Shown here: positions 35,101 through 47,401 of the stretch, one piece after another
Layout: each line of letters opens with the position of its first letter
Position numbering within the stretch: position 1 is the stretch's first letter
Assembly: GCA_033060915.1 (NCBI GenBank)
Contig: CM065388.1
Location: 31,212,001 to 31,276,000, forward strand
Length of the DNA stretch: 64,000 nucleotides
Direction: 5' to 3'
Source of the DNA: Euryodendron excelsum
Lineage: Eukaryota; Streptophyta; Magnoliopsida; Ericales; Pentaphylacaceae
Notes under the pieces: model-generated
Seen by the model: the letters and a program-made list of their open reading frames with translations, nothing else
Database searches by the model: none
What the model was told of the DNA's origin: nothing
Made by a program: the position numbers and the translations under genes

Positions 35101-35972
35101 AATCCTTAAGTTCTGTTCAAATCAAAGTCAATTCCAAGTTCAAGTCTCTTATTCCAAGTTCAAATTAAATTCTTTTTAAATCAAATCTCTTTTTCAAACT
35201 CTTTTCTAGTCAAAATCTTTTCAAATCAAATTTTCTATTTTTTATCGGACTCTTGTCCAAACTACGACTGACCTGATTCCTCAAAAAGGGATACGTAGGC
35301 AACCCTTATGGGTGTGGTCACAACCTTTTTCAAACTTTCAATTCAAAAAATCTATTTTCAAATCACTATTTTCAATTTCTAAAACCTTCTTTCAAAATCA
35401 AATCTATCTTTTCAAATCCATTTCAAATAAAATCAAATTCTTTTCAAATTTATTTCAAAATCAAGTTTTCTTCTTGCATTTGCATATCATTCATCATGTC
35501 AAACTTCTTTTTCAAAATTCTTATCTAAAAGTGGATGGTTTTGGACATTTATTAATTAAAGATAGGGTGATGGCTTAGTGCGTCTTTCCTACACGTAACC
35601 AACCCCCGAACTTAGAATCACTGTTTTCTAAGACCAACAGGAGTTTTTTTAAAAATAAAAAAAAGGGCTAACATATTTCCAAATGGTTGCCAAACAACTT
35701 CTTTTCTTAAAACCCTCTCTTAAGGAAGTTTTCGAAATCGTTTTCAAAAACCCTAAGTGTAATCTTCGGATTGTACTTAGTTTTAGGTGACCTAACTCAC
35801 CTTAATCAAGTTAGGTGGTGACTCCAAATCTTTTTCCAAAATCTCTTTCTCAATATCAACTTTCAACTTCAAATCTAGTTGCACTCGTCCTTCTAGGAGA
35901 ATGAGTTCTAACAAGAGAGTGCTTTGTTTTTCTCACTTGTCTTTTTCGAGTGCAAAAAATTAGGGCGCAACA
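32111..35972 (+). repeat. 5' LTR of element D (3.86 kb)
   Basis: It runs from TGTAAGTACCCC to GGGCGCAACA. It has a TATA box at 32901-32908, a donor-like CAAG|GTAGGT near 33171, a G-poor tract (about 33.7-35.2 kb) and the conserved GGATACGTAGGCAACC block near 35290. Confidence 0.9.
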
Positions 35973-35974
35973 GT

Positions 35975-35992
35975 TGGCGACTGCACTGGGGA
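35975..35992 (+). promoter_or_regulatory. Primer-binding site of D
   Basis: TGGCGACTGCACTGGGGA lies two bases after the LTR end and is one of the best-preserved copies in the window. Confidence 0.85.
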
Positions 35993-37463
35993 CACTTAGA
36001 GGGTTAGGCCATTGTCATGTGTTTTCATCCTTCACCCATGTAGAGTCTTCAATTAATATGTTCAATCCTATCCACTCCAAAATTTCCAAAATCAAAATTT
36101 CAAAGTTGTTTCAAAAACATTAATCTAATTTAGTTCCATTCATATTATCTTGTATTAAGTTTGTTATCCGTATACTAACTGTTGCATATTTGTTTTGCAG
36201 GTGGATTTTTATTCACGTTTCGTTTTATTGCATGCTAACTGCTCTACATGTTATAAATGAATGGAATGAACAGGATGGATGGGAGTTGTTGGGCTCTTTC
36301 CTCCAATTTTTAAAAATCATACATGCACTGCACATGCACTTGCATTCTGCATACTTGCATTCTTTACCCTAATATGTCCCTTCTAGTTAGAAGGGGGAAT
36401 GGTATATTAGTTGTGGGCAAGATATTGTGTCAGTTTCTTTACCTACGACCTCTTAATGATTCCCCTGCTCGGATCACCAACCGATAATGGCACCACCTTG
36501 GGGAGTGGGCCTAGGTTTAAAGATCTGGGAACCGAGCCTTTTAGGACGCATTAGTAAACCCTCAACCTCATGCTCATATTGACACCATGCATAGCCAAAC
36601 CTTTGTCGGATTTAAGACATGCGCACAGTTTTCAAAACTATGAAGGAAAGGGTGACTATTTTTTACTTTCCTTTATACTTGTTTATTCTTGTTGTTATAA
36701 TGATTGTACTCTTACTGTTATAATACTTGTCTAACTATTCATACATGTATATTTACTTTGCAATTTCATTCTCTCCCTCTCTACTATATGCATCCATGTT
36801 TATGCATTCTATATCCCTTGTCAAGACAAGAGTTCCAAAATAACTCAAGTCACTGCATCTCCATGCATATGATCAACCCAAAGAGAGTGATGCCAAGTTC
36901 GCTCTCCTTTGCATTAGACTTACCAAAACCCTAAGGGTTGCCATGTAACCCTAAAAATTTATTGCATACATTTCAAGTCATTCCATAAGAGGGGCCCCAA
37001 TCCCTCTATGCTCACGGAGATAGGATTGCCTAGAAGACAAGGGGCAATCAATCAACAAGGTCCCTCAATGACCCCCACATCACCAAAGGCGAATCTGAAA
37101 ACTCAAGAGTAGTTTAGGATTTCATATGTAAAGCTAGATAGGTGGAAGTTCAAAGGAAACTGTTCCCCCTTCCCCCTACTAAAGTGTACTTTGATTCTCT
37201 TGTATTTTAAACCCAGAAGTTCAATGTACCCTTTCTCGTGAATGAACGAATGTAGGGATGAATATAGATGCCTGATCAATGATTAGGTACTCGCATACAT
37301 AAGAGAACCCCCTATCTCCAAGAAGTGAGCTAAATTCATCATGATTAGTCTCCCTCTCAAATTGGGACACCCTAGGACATGCATTGCATCGAACTCTCTA
37401 AAAATCAAAACTAACTTGCGATTTGTGTCCCTATTTTTTTGCTTCTTTCTTTTTCATTTATAG
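35993..37463 (+). other. Leader of D with splice-like motifs
   Basis: It is collinear with the leaders of A, B and E. A TTTTGCAG|GTGG word lies near 36200, a CCCTTCT-AGTT-AGAAGGG hairpin at 36378-36395, and a pyrimidine-rich TTCATTTATAG acceptor ends at 37463, about 90 bases before the gag ATG. No conserved open frame is present. Confidence 0.65.
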
Positions 37464-37552
37464 ATATCATCTTGCACTGAGCCAACATTGCTCCCAAGAA
37501 AATTCAACATCCACCTAGAGACCCCATTATCACTCGACAAAGAGCCTCACTT

Positions 37553-38905
37553 ATGGCTGCCAACCCTGAAGAGTCATCCCAAGTCTCTCGAGAAGAGGTC
37601 AACGAAATGAGGACCAAGATTAATGAAATGTTTAAACTCGTCTAGACCCTGGCCATGAAGGATGCTGCTACAATCCCATCGTCATCCATGACTATGTCCA
37701 AGGACCCGAAACCCGCTAACCTAAGGATTGTGATTTAATATGGCAATACTGGAAAGAATAAGGAAGATGCCAAGGAGGCCAACACTAAAGCGGAGAAAAC
37801 CATATTGCTCTCACCTGCCATAAAGAGGACTTCTTTAGACCCTCTCAGTTTAAAAATCCAAGGGCTAGAAGATTCACTACGAGGACTCCCTTATGGGTTT
37901 ATTTCCTATGACGAGCTCTGTTTCTTTCTTGACCATCCAAGACCTGCTAAGTTTAAAATGCCTGACTTTTAGAAGTATAACGGTACTGGTGACCCTATTG
38001 CTCATCTTCGCTTGTATATGGGGCACTGAGTGGTCATGGCAAAGATCCAAAGCTCTTCATGCAGTTGTTCCAACACAATCTCACTATATCTGCTTTACAA
38101 TGGTTCGCCCATCTAGACCTAAGGAAGATCACCACCTGGATCAAGCTAGTTAACGCATTTAAAGCCCAATATTGCCATAACATAGATCTCACTTCTGATT
38201 GTTGGTCCTTGATGACAATGAGTAAAGGAAAGAAAGAAAGCTTCAAAAGCCATGCCCTTACATAGAGAGAAGCAACAGCACAAGTCAATCCCCCTTTAGA
38301 AGATAAGGAATATGTTCAACTGTTCGTGCATACCTTCTCGGGCATATACTACGAAAAGCTCTACACGAGTGTTGGGAGAAACTTTGACGAGCTTATCATG
38401 CAAGGGGAGATGATAGAAAATAACCTAAAAACTGGAAGGATTGTTGACCCCTATGCTAAAACTGAAGAACTTTTGTCAAGCTTAGCAAAGAAGGTGCCCA
38501 CAACATGGGAAATGGACCGAAAGGAGGGAGAAGTGTCTTCTATCTTGCCTGCTCAACCACCACAATGTCACCCCCAATACCAATCTCAGACCCCCGTGGC
38601 TACTCAAGCACCTACTCCCGGGCCAATCACAGCCCAACATCTCAACCCTAACAAGAAGGCCCGCCGACCTCGTGCATTTTTCCCCCCTAGCTTGCACCCA
38701 AACAAAAGCCTATCATGACCTCTTACAAGCCAACCTTCTAAACCCCATACCTGCCCTACCATTGCCAAATTCTTTACCCCCTACTTTCAAACCGACTCTT
38801 ATTTGTGAGTACCGTTCTGGAAGACAGGGGCATGATATTGAGCATTGTCTCTTCCTAAAGCACAAGAGACAAGATTTGATCCACGTTGGAGTCATCAGCA
38901 CCTAG
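37553..38905 (+). pseudogene. gag: Degenerate Ty3/gypsy (Tat/Ogre-type) gag
   Basis: This is the capsid/nucleocapsid polyprotein remnant. From the ATG at 37553 the frame opens MAANPEESSQVSREEVNEMR, a probable coiled-coil start. The capsid-like core follows (RLYMG, KLFMQLFQHNLTISALQWF, ITTWIKLVNAFKAQY), the usual retrotransposon gag pattern. Near the end CEYRSGRQGHDIEHC resembles a zinc knuckle with the second Cys/His pattern altered. In-frame stops occur near 37643, 37736, 37966 and 38263, and frame changes near 38030 and 38690. It is preceded by a splice acceptor and not followed by pol. The length, about 450 codons, is moderate for gag. Function is lost. Confidence 0.85.
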
Positions 38906-40660
38906 GAGATGAACCGCGCGATGAAGCATAGAAGAAATTGGTGTGATTTCGAAACCTTTCTAGAGGGTTTTTTTCCAAAGTGCAATGAAAAGGGATGTTT
39001 CTTGAATTCGTCCATCTTATCTGTTATTATTTTGCATCCTATTTTGCTGCTCATTTTTGTTTTAAATCAAGTGTTTTCATGCCACATAAATAGATTTGAA
39101 TGAAATGAGTAGTGATTTTTGGTGCATCACATTTATTTCGCACTCTTATGGGTGGTAACTGCATTTAGGGACCTTTCCCCTATCCATAATGCCCTTAACT
39201 CGAAAGAAAGGATAGCACAAGCATTGTTTTCAATAGAAACAATCTTTGACTCCAAAATAGAGGACAGAAAAATAGAAAGTAGAGAGAGATGGGAAATGTA
39301 GAAGGGTGAAAGATAGGATCAATTCCATAAACTCATTGAAGTCCAAAGAGTGACCTCTGGAGGACATCCTGGGAAAGCAACAAGTAGCTACACAGTGCAT
39401 ATTGGCAAGCCTAGGATGATTAAATCTTTGAAAAAACAAAAAGAGGACTGTTGATAGTGTTTCTCCTATACATTCGCAATCAGTGGGGCAAATATTCAAT
39501 TATGAATAGATTGATGCGCATGCTTGTTTGAGGTTAAATCTTGTGTGTATGATCACTTGTATAAATATGAATCAACAGTTTTGATGATCTTTGCCATATT
39601 GTGTTTCATGTTCATTTTAATGCACACTTTTCAAGACTTCTTAAAATATGGAATCCTCCTTTATAATCTATTTTTTAAATGGTTAAATATTTGCGGATTG
39701 TCTCATATCTAGATTGACCTTTTGTCGATTCCCTCTCTCATCACTTATGAAAAGGGCTACCAGTGAGTTTGAGTGCAGCTACCATTGTTATGTGACAAGA
39801 AGAGAAGGCTACCTGCTCATGTGTGTGAAAGCCGCCATACTTTTACATTTCTATATTTCCATTATTGGAGAGATAGGATAGGATTTCCACAAAAAAAAAA
39901 AAAAGGAAGAGGAGAAAAGTGAAGGAGATGAAGGAAAAAATAAATAAAAAGAAAAGAAAAATAGTATGGGATGAAACCGGTTTGACTTCTAGGTGTGTTA
40001 ATCCAGAGCTATTGTACCATCCTATATCACGTCTAGGGTCTATATTCTCATTAGTCTAAGTGAAGTTCACACTTACACCACTATATTCTCACTGACATGG
40101 TCTTGATCATCTCACGACCATTTGTGCTTGATTTGTGTGGTTTCATGCAAATTTGATATTGATCTTTTCAAGCTAAGCTGCATCTTGATATTCATAAATC
40201 TATATTTTTCCTTCATTGATTGATCGTGTCTTTAAAAGGCCTCACAATTTGAAAGGTTCAATGACTAAGTTTGCCTGCACTTCTTAATAACTTTCAAAGA
40301 AGGAAGCTACCTATTGCTTTGCCAGAGGGCGATACCGGTCATCACTCAAGAGAGCCCACCGATCGAAAGAAGAATCCTAAGAGAAACTTAGAGATCCACT
40401 AAAGAGAATTTTTTCATCTAACAAGAAAGAAGACGGAAAGCGAGTTAATGGGTTAAACCTTTGAGAATGGTGTAAGTGCTATCACATCATAACAAGGAAG
40501 GGGCTGAATCAGAAAGGGGAATCCCAAAAGAGAAATAGAAATTCAAAGGACTACTTGACACTAGGATACAACACTCATAACTAAACATGAACCCTAGGGC
40601 AAACCCAAAAGGGCATGGGTCCATATGCAAAATGTTTGCAGCTAAACATGAACCTTAGGG
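38906..40660 (+). other. Post-gag region of D, no gene recognised
   Basis: 38906-39500 resembles 4.4-4.8 kb of A and 48.5-49.0 kb of E. About 39510-40260 has no counterpart elsewhere in the window and lacks a clear frame; an A-rich run lies at 39888-39903. From 40430 the shared CGAGTTAATGGGTT segment returns. None of the open frames shows a known domain. Confidence 0.45.
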
Positions 40661-40689
40661 CAAATTCAAAAGGGCATGCATCCATTCTT

Positions 40690-40915
40690 ATCCATATATA
40701 AAAAATGTGCATTCATGCATTTAATTCTATTCCTGTATGTGCATTATCCAAAAGTATAACATGCATTCAATTTCATTTCTATGTGAACCTGTGCATTCAT
40801 AAAAAAGTCAGACATGCATTCAATTCAACTCTTATATAAACCCGTGCATTCAAAAAAAATAGATCATGCATTTAATCCCATGTGCATTCATAAAAAAAAG
40901 TACGACATGCATTCG
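40690..40915 (+). repeat. Minisatellite, ATGCATTCAATT type (D)
   Basis: Units carry GTGCATTCAT and ACATGCATTCAATT words and are homologous to the arrays in A and B. Confidence 0.8.
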
Positions 40916-40974
40916 CCCCTTACCAGGGCATTTTTAAACTATTTTTGCACAAAAACTTACTTTATGTCTTTCTC

Positions 40975-41006
40975 TCTCTCAAATAGAAACAAGGAACGAG
41001 GTAAAG
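40975..41006 (+). promoter_or_regulatory. Splice-site-flanked block of D
   Basis: CTCTCTCAAATAG is followed by AAACAAGGAACGAG (40987-41000) and GTAAAG. It is one base shorter than in A and B. Confidence 0.35.
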
Positions 41007-41019
41007 TACAAAATGGGGC

Positions 41020-41150
41020 TAAAAAACCACTATGCGATCAAGTAACCTCAGACATCTCCAACACTGGCATACACCTCAGAAATTTTAGACTTCCCTAGTC
41101 GACAAGAAGCAAAGAATAGGGAAATGACCCACCCTCGACCTCCCTAATCA
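41020..41150 (-). pseudogene. Remnant of the antisense ORF in D
   Basis: It matches 6110-6225 of A's antisense pseudogene and 15055-15175 of B. Only this C-terminal piece remains before the minisatellite. No readable frame is left. Confidence 0.4.
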
Positions 41151-41740
41151 ACCTTGAACTTCCCCAGAGGAGCAGCATTTTGCCAGACAGAGTGTCAGTT
41201 CAAGAAGTATCATCAACCTTGGACTTCCCTAGAGGAGTAGCGTTCTGCTAGACAGAGTGTTTGGTTCAAGAAGTAGTAGTTTCATGACATCAACCTTGGA
41301 CTTCCCCAAAGGAGTAACGTTTCGCCAAAAGGAGTGCTGGTTCAAGAAGTATCAGAAATTAACCTTAGACTTCCCCAGAGGAGTAGTGTTTTGTCAGACG
41401 GAGTGCCGGTTCAAAAAGTATCAGTAGTTAACCTTGGGCTTCCCTAGACGAGCAGCGTTTCGCCAGACAGAGTGCTAATTCAAGAAGTATCAGAAATCAA
41501 CCTTGGACTTTCCCAGAGGAGCAGCGTTTCCCCAGACAAAGTGTCAGTTCAAGAAACATTAGACGTCAACCTTGATTTCCCTAAAGAGAAGTGTTTCGCC
41601 AGAATAGGTGCTGGTTCAAAAAGCATTAATTCCGCCAGAAGAGCATTATTCTACTAGATGGAACGCCAGTTCAAAAAGCATTAATTTTCCCAGAGGAGTA
41701 TCATTTTACCAGACAAAATACCAAGCATCGACCATCTACT
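41150..41740 (+). repeat. Minisatellite, about 63 bp (CATCAACCTTGGACTTCC) in D
   Basis: It is homologous to 15170-16010, but many units read GAGGAGTAGCGTTTCGCC. About eight to nine degenerate units are visible. Confidence 0.85.
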
Positions 41741-41820
41741 CGAGGTAATTGTTCTTTGGATTCCAATTCTTCTAGGCCCTCCGATCGCCTCGCAGTCAAC
41801 ATGGGACTCTTAATTTATCA

Positions 41821-41862
41821 TTTTCTGTATTTAACAAGCGAAGATAGAAAAAGAGGGGCAGT
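41821..41862 (+). promoter_or_regulatory. Hairpin plus polypurine tract of D
   Basis: TTTTCTGTATTTA (41821-41833), loop ACAAG, and CGAAGATAGAAAA (41839-41851) form a weaker stem, followed by AGAGGGGCAGT before the LTR start at 41863. Confidence 0.7.
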
Positions 41863-42812
41863 TGTAAGCACCCCATTATTGCCTACTAGGCAATCTCTGG
41901 CCCGATTGGGCTCACTTTCACACATTACATGCATATTCAAACTCTAACCCGACTTCTAAACTCCAATTTAGTCCACCGGTTGCTTCTTGGGCCCGTAGGG
42001 CCCACTTGAAGCTAAATGAACATTTTACCCCCAGGCATCTGAGCGCCTCGGGAACCATACCGGCTCTGGGTATTAAACGGGTAGGCTCCCGGGGATGCTT
42101 CTAATAGTACCTTTAACTTTTCGATGCATTTTTGAATCATTCCGAGTTGGTTCCGACAAACCTGGTACAAAATGACCGTTTTGCCCCTAGTGGGTTGGTC
42201 GTCTTTTCTAACCACACCGGCTCTGGGTATCAAATCGATAACCTCCTAGAACATTCTAACTAATGTTTCCAAACCTCCAGTCTTCTTCCGAGACATTCCA
42301 ACTCCATCCTGATAGCTTTCTGGCCCGATTGACTGTTTTGCCCCTAATGGCCCAGTCAACCCTTTCAACACATCCTGACATCATTTTTCAAGTCTACTAC
42401 CCCTAAGACACTATTCTAAGGGTTCCTATCCCTTTTTGACCCTCCGGGCCATTCCTGACCCTTTAAATCATTCATAAACCTTTCAGAATCACTCATAGTG
42501 AAGCCAGGCTAAAAATTGCATGTTAGTCACTAGTACTGGCGCCCAAATCTTCTGAAGATACATTACTTACCAACCCTAAAAGTTTCCTAAGTGGCTGGCA
42601 CCACTAGTAGTGGTGCTAAGCCAAAAAAATGGCCTGGCGCCACTCCTAGTAGCGTCAGTGTAAAGTTTGGCCTGGCGCTAGTGCAGCAGGCGCCAGTGCA
42701 GTCCTCAGTCTATAAATACAAAGCCTCCCCCAGTGTGAAAAGGGTCTACAAACTCAGTCCAAAATCTCTGTTTTTTGAATTACAGAGCTTGAAGCTCTTC
42801 CAAACCCTAGCT
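41863..42812 (+). repeat. 3' LTR of D, first 950 bases
   Basis: It starts TGTAAGCACCCC and is collinear with 32111-33003. A TATA box lies at 42711-42718. It stops inside AACCCTAGCT, where an inverted LTR end begins. The rest of the LTR is not seen in this window. Confidence 0.85.
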
Positions 42813-43044
42813 TGTCGCGCTCAGATTTTTCGCACTTAAGGAATACACACACAAGTGAAAAAAAATACTGTACTCTCTCGTTAGACCTCATCCTCCTAGA
42901 AGAATGAGTGCGACTAGGTTCAAATTGAAAATATATTTGAATAAAGGGTTTTTGGAAAAAGTTTGGAGTCGCCACCTAACTTGATTAAGGTGAGTTAGGT
43001 CACCTAAAAACTAAGCACAATCCGAGCATCACACTAAGGGCTCT
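42813..43044 (-). repeat. Inverted LTR 3' end
   Basis: TGTCGCGCTCAGATTTTTCGC onward (first 20 bases diagnostic) is the reverse complement of the last 230 bases of the family LTR. At 43045 it switches abruptly to plus-strand LTR sequence. Confidence 0.85.
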
Positions 43045-43767
43045 CTCAGATCTCCAATTCTATGTTCTATTTCAAGTTTCCAATTCCAAAAATCTATCTC
43101 TATTTTCAATTTCTAAAACTTTTCAATTTCAAATCTATCCTTTCAAATCTCTCTTCTAAAATCAAATCAAATTCTTCTTTTCAAATCTATTTCCAAATCA
43201 AGTCTCCTTTCTTGCATTTGCATATCATGCACCATGTTAATTTCTTTTCAAAAATTCCTTTTTAAAAGTGGATAGGATTGGTCATTGGTTAGTTGAAGAC
43301 TCTCGTTGGTGAATCTAGGGTAGATTGATATGTAGGTACCGAAAGGGCGGGGTAGGGTGATGGCTTAGTGCATCTTCCTACACGTGACCAACCTCCGAAC
43401 CTAGATCACTATTTTCAAAAGACCAAAACGGAGTTATTTTCAAAAAAAAAGGGGCTAAATGTTTTCCAAAGGTTGCCAAACAACCCGTTTTCTTAAAAAC
43501 CCTCTCTTGAGGAGATAGTTTCAAAATCGTTTTTCAAAAACCCTAAGTGTAGTCTTGGGATTATTCTTAGTTTTTAGGTAACCTAACTCACCTTAATCAA
43601 GTTAGGTGGTGACTCCAAATCTTTTCTAAAAGCCCTTTATTTAAATCTATTTTCAATTTAAACCTAGTCGCACTCATTCTTCTGGGAGGGTGAGTTCTAA
43701 TGAGAGAGTATAATATCTTTTCCACTTGTGTGTGTATTCCTAGAGCGCGAAAAATCTGGGCGCGACA
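43045..43767 (+). repeat. Remaining 3' part of E's 5' LTR
   Basis: It is collinear with about 58194-58913 and ends GGGCGCGACA. The first 4.5 kb of this LTR are missing. Confidence 0.9.
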
Positions 43768-43769
43768 GC

Positions 43770-43787
43770 TGGTGACTCCGCTGGGGA
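43770..43787 (+). promoter_or_regulatory. Primer-binding site of E
   Basis: TGGTGACTCCGCTGGGGA lies two bases after the LTR end. Confidence 0.85.
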
Positions 43788-45210
43788 TACTTAGAGGGTT
43801 AGGCCGTAGTCATGTCTCTTTACCCTTCCCCTATGTAGAGTCTTCAATTAACTTGGTTCAATCCTATTCACTTTAAATTTTCGAAACCAAATTTTCAAAA
43901 TTGTTTTCAAAAAACATGCATTTATTCATATTATCTTGTATTAAGTTTGCCATCCATATACTAACTCTTGCATTTTTGTTTTGTAGGTGCGCTTTATGTT
44001 TAAACATTATTAATTGTTATGCATAAATGTGATGAACAGGATGGATGAGAGTTGTTGGGCTCTTTCCTCCACTTTTTAAAAATCACACACACACTGCATG
44101 TGCACCTGCATTCTGCATACTTGCATTATTACCTTGATATGTTATTTCTAGTTAGAAAGGGGGAACGGTATATTGGTTGTGGGCAAGATGTTGTGTCAGT
44201 TTCTTCACGTACGACCTCTTGATGGTTCCCCTGCTCGAATCACCAACCGATCATGGCACCACCTCGGGGAGTGGGCCTCGATTTAAAGATCCAGGGACCA
44301 ACCCTTTTTAGGACGCATTAGTCAACCCTCAACCTCATGCTCATATAGACACCATGCATAGTCGAACCTCTGCCGAATTTAAGACACAAGCACCGTTTTC
44401 AAAACCATGGAGGAAATGACGACTGCTCTTACTTTCATTTATACCTGCTTATTCCTGTTGTTATAATGATTGTATTCATCATGTTATAATGCCTGTTTAA
44501 CTGCTCATGCATATACGTTTACCTTACTATTGCATTTTCTCTCCTTATACTCTTTGCATATCCCTGTTCATACATTCAATATCCTATGTCAAGACAAGAG
44601 TTCCAAGTGACTCAAGTCACTACATTCTCATGCATATGATCAACCCATTGAGAGTGACACCAAAAGTCACTCTCCCTTGCATTAAACCTACCTAAACCTT
44701 AAGGTTTCCCATATAACCCTAAGGACTCATTACATGCATCTCAATTCATTTCATAAGAAGGGCCGCAATCCCTCTATGCTCATGGAGATAGGATTGCCAT
44801 AAAGACAAGGGGCAATCGATCAACAAGGTCTCACAGTGACCTCCTCAACATCAAATCCAACGAAGGCGAATCCGAAGACTCAAGAGTAGTTTAGGTTTTT
44901 CCTTTGTAAAACTAGATAGGTGGAAGTCCCAAAGAAAATGTTCCCCCTTCCCCCTGTTGAAATGTATTTCAATTCCTTTGTATCTTAAACCCTAAAATTC
45001 AATGTACTTCTTTACTTTTGAGAATGAATGCAGGGATGGCTGAAGGTTCTTACTTGACGGTTAGGTATCTGCATACAGGGGCATACCCCCTATCTCCCAA
45101 AGTGAGCCAATACATCATGATTAGCTTCCTTCCTAAAAGAGGGGCACCCTAGAGTATGCATTGCATAAAGGCTTGTCAAGGTAAAACACTGAACCCTTTT
45201 CCTTTGTTGG
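43788..45210 (+). other. Leader of E
   Basis: It is collinear with D's leader (36.0-37.46 kb), including a TTTTGTAG|GTGC word near 43986 and CGTACGACCTCTTGATGG near 44209. No conserved open frame is present. Confidence 0.65.
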
Positions 45211-45451
45211 TTTCAAGTACCTCTCCTCGTTCCCCCCATCTCACAAGCCAAAAAAAAACTAAGAAACGCCCATAGAATTACTTACTCTCGATACCTTAAC
45301 TCTACTACTAGCGGAGGCAAGAGGAGTCAGATATGGGATAACCGAAATGGAAGGCATGCTTTCTTCACTCTTATCCCACGCAACCCATGAGCAAGCAGAG
45401 TCCTTGCAGGCCCAAACCCATGATGGACAAAAAATGATGAAGAAGGAAGAC

Positions 45452-45456
45452 CATGA
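45452..45456 (+). repeat. Target-site duplication CATGA, left copy
   Basis: It is identical to 47397-47401. Confidence 0.9.
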
Positions 45457-45939
45457 TGTTAGCCTCAAGTTTTCATTAATTGATTTTGATGATAACAAAT
45501 ATAAATATTTTAATGATTAAAATTTGGTTAATCTCAAGATTTCATAATAAAATAAGTTTGATGTATGAGTTAAGATTTTTAAAGATTTTTTATTTTAAAA
45601 GTTTAAATATATTGTGCATTTCAATGATATATCACTTAATTTTTATTTATGTTTTAAAGGTTAATTATCTAATATTTTTTTAAGTTATTGTTAGTCTTGG
45701 ACTTAAAAGGAATGCATAGCATGAAAAAGAAGACTAATTTAAAGATAATGGTAAGAAAACTCATTGGAGATAGTTTTAGTATTATACACATAACTTTTGA
45801 TCCAACCGTTGGATTGATATGATTTTTATGGCATTGGAAATAAGACTCAAATTCCTATAAACGGTGTTTTATGAGAATTTCGTGAATAGAATGTCTTATG
45901 GGACAAAAATGAGCTGGAATGTGACACATTGGAGTAGAA

Positions 45940-46420
45940 GTTCAAAATATGACAGCTGGGAGATAGCTCGAGTAATTTTATCATTACTTTTGATCTAACC
46001 ATTATATATCTATGATTCTTATTGATCTGAAAAGATTACTTCCAGGGTTACAACTTTTATCTTATAACCATGTTCAAATTCAAACGACGTAAGGAAGAAA
46101 ATCGAGGTGGAAGTTAAGACAACTTTGCAGAAATTCAAATACGCCAACTGGGAGACAACTTGAGTATTTTGATGATAACTTCTGATCTGACCATTGGATC
46201 GACATGATTCTTTCAGGTTTGAAAAGATGACTTCTATCACTACAACTTTTATCTTATAGACATTTTCAAAGTCAAACGTTATAAGGGAGAAAATTGAGGT
46301 GGAAGTGAAGACAACTCTACAGAAATTCAAGTATGCCAACTGGGAGATAGCTTGAGTATTTTGATGATAACTTTTGATCTAGCTGTTAGATCGATATGAT
46401 TCTTGAGGTTTTGAAAAGAA
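45940..46420 (+). repeat. Imperfect tandem repeat of about 180 bp inside the solo LTR
   Basis: The string AACTGGGAGA followed by TTGAGTATTTTGATGATAAC, GATCGACATGATTC and TCTTATAGACATTTTCA occurs about three times, at around 45955, 46145 and 46335. Confidence 0.7.
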
Positions 46421-47352
46421 GACGTCCATATCTAGAACTTGTCTCTTATAGGATTTTCACATTCGAATGTTATCAAGGAGAAAATCGAGGAGGAACAGAA
46501 GCAGTCATATCTAAAATTCAAATCCTAACTGGCAGCAACTTTGTTCAAACGGGAATAAATGTGTTCAAACCTCTCCAACGACTAGAAGTTGATTTTAAGC
46601 TACAAATAATCCACTACTCTTCGTCTATAAATAGAGATACACAAAAGAAACAAGGATACACAAGAGATTACAAAGATTGAGCATACAAAGTGATATTCAT
46701 CAAGATCTTCAAGTTTTGAGCTTTACTTCTTCATCATTCCATCTCATCTTTGAGCTTCATTCTTTTATTCAACTTTTGAGAGTTTTATATCTATTGTTGT
46801 AAGATTCAACTCCCCTATATCATTTGTAAAAGGGTTACTAAACCCTTATGATTTATTTCTTGAGTGATTGAGAGAAACACTTAGAGAAAAAGAACCTATT
46901 GGTGCTTTGTTTTGGAGAGCAAAACAAAGAGTTATTTTTTGAGTGTTTTTGGAACAAAACACTTGGTGTAAAGGTTTGCTAGCAACCGGACAAGCTAGTG
47001 GTGTAAAGCTATTTGAAGAATAGTGGATTTGCCCAAGGAAGGAGCCTTGGAGGTGGACGTAGGATTGGCATAAGAGGAGCCAACCGAACCACTTTAAATC
47101 ATTGTGTTTGATCTCTTCTCTTTTCTCTCTTTTTATCTTGCTTAATATCTTTCTTATAAATAGTCTTGATATACTTGAGATACACACATATTTGAATCAT
47201 TTGTACTAATCTCACATTGATCATATCTTAGCTTGTCTTATTCATTACTTAACTAGATTAATATTTTATATCTTTTCTATTGCATCTCACCTCTTGGAAA
47301 TTAAGTGTATTGGTTTATTTTAAATTTCAATTTTTAATTATAAACCCAATTT

Positions 47353-47371
47353 ACCCCCCCCCCCCCCCCCC
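47353..47371 (+). repeat. Poly-C run (about 18-19 C)
   Basis: It lies near the 3' end of the copia-like solo LTR, where this LTR type usually carries a shorter C-run. Confidence 0.8.
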
Positions 47372-47396
47372 TCTTGGGTTACCACCTAGTTTAACA

Positions 47397-47401
47397 CATG
47401 A
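47397..47401 (+). repeat. Target-site duplication CATGA, right copy
   Basis: It is identical to 45452-45456; the gag frame of E resumes after it. Confidence 0.9.

Larger units (their letters stand above)
32111..42812 (+). mobile_element. Tat element D, non-autonomous, gag only
   Basis: D has a 5' LTR 32111-35972, PBS 35975, leader, gag pseudogene 37553-38905, minisatellites, PPT near 41850 and the first 950 bases of its 3' LTR. The two LTR starts are closely similar over the first 170 bases, which pairs them. D is inserted in the LTR at 29929 (left flank GAAGC at 32106-32110; the right flank is not in the window). Between gag and 3' LTR no protease, reverse transcriptase or integrase motif was found. 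Confidence 0.85.
45457..47396 (+). mobile_element. Solo LTR of a copia-like (SIRE/Maximus-type) element
   Basis: It starts TGTTAGCCTCAAG, with GATTTTGATGATAACAAA just inside, and ends with a C-run, CTCTTGGGTTACC and TTTAACA. The target duplication CATGA lies at 45452-45456 and 47397-47401. A TATAAATA box at 46626-46633 fixes the plus orientation. Two or three related blocks with CCAACTGGGAGA and TTTTGATGATAACTT occur at about 45955-46400. It has no internal region and is a different subfamily from 17015-19219. Confidence 0.9.
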
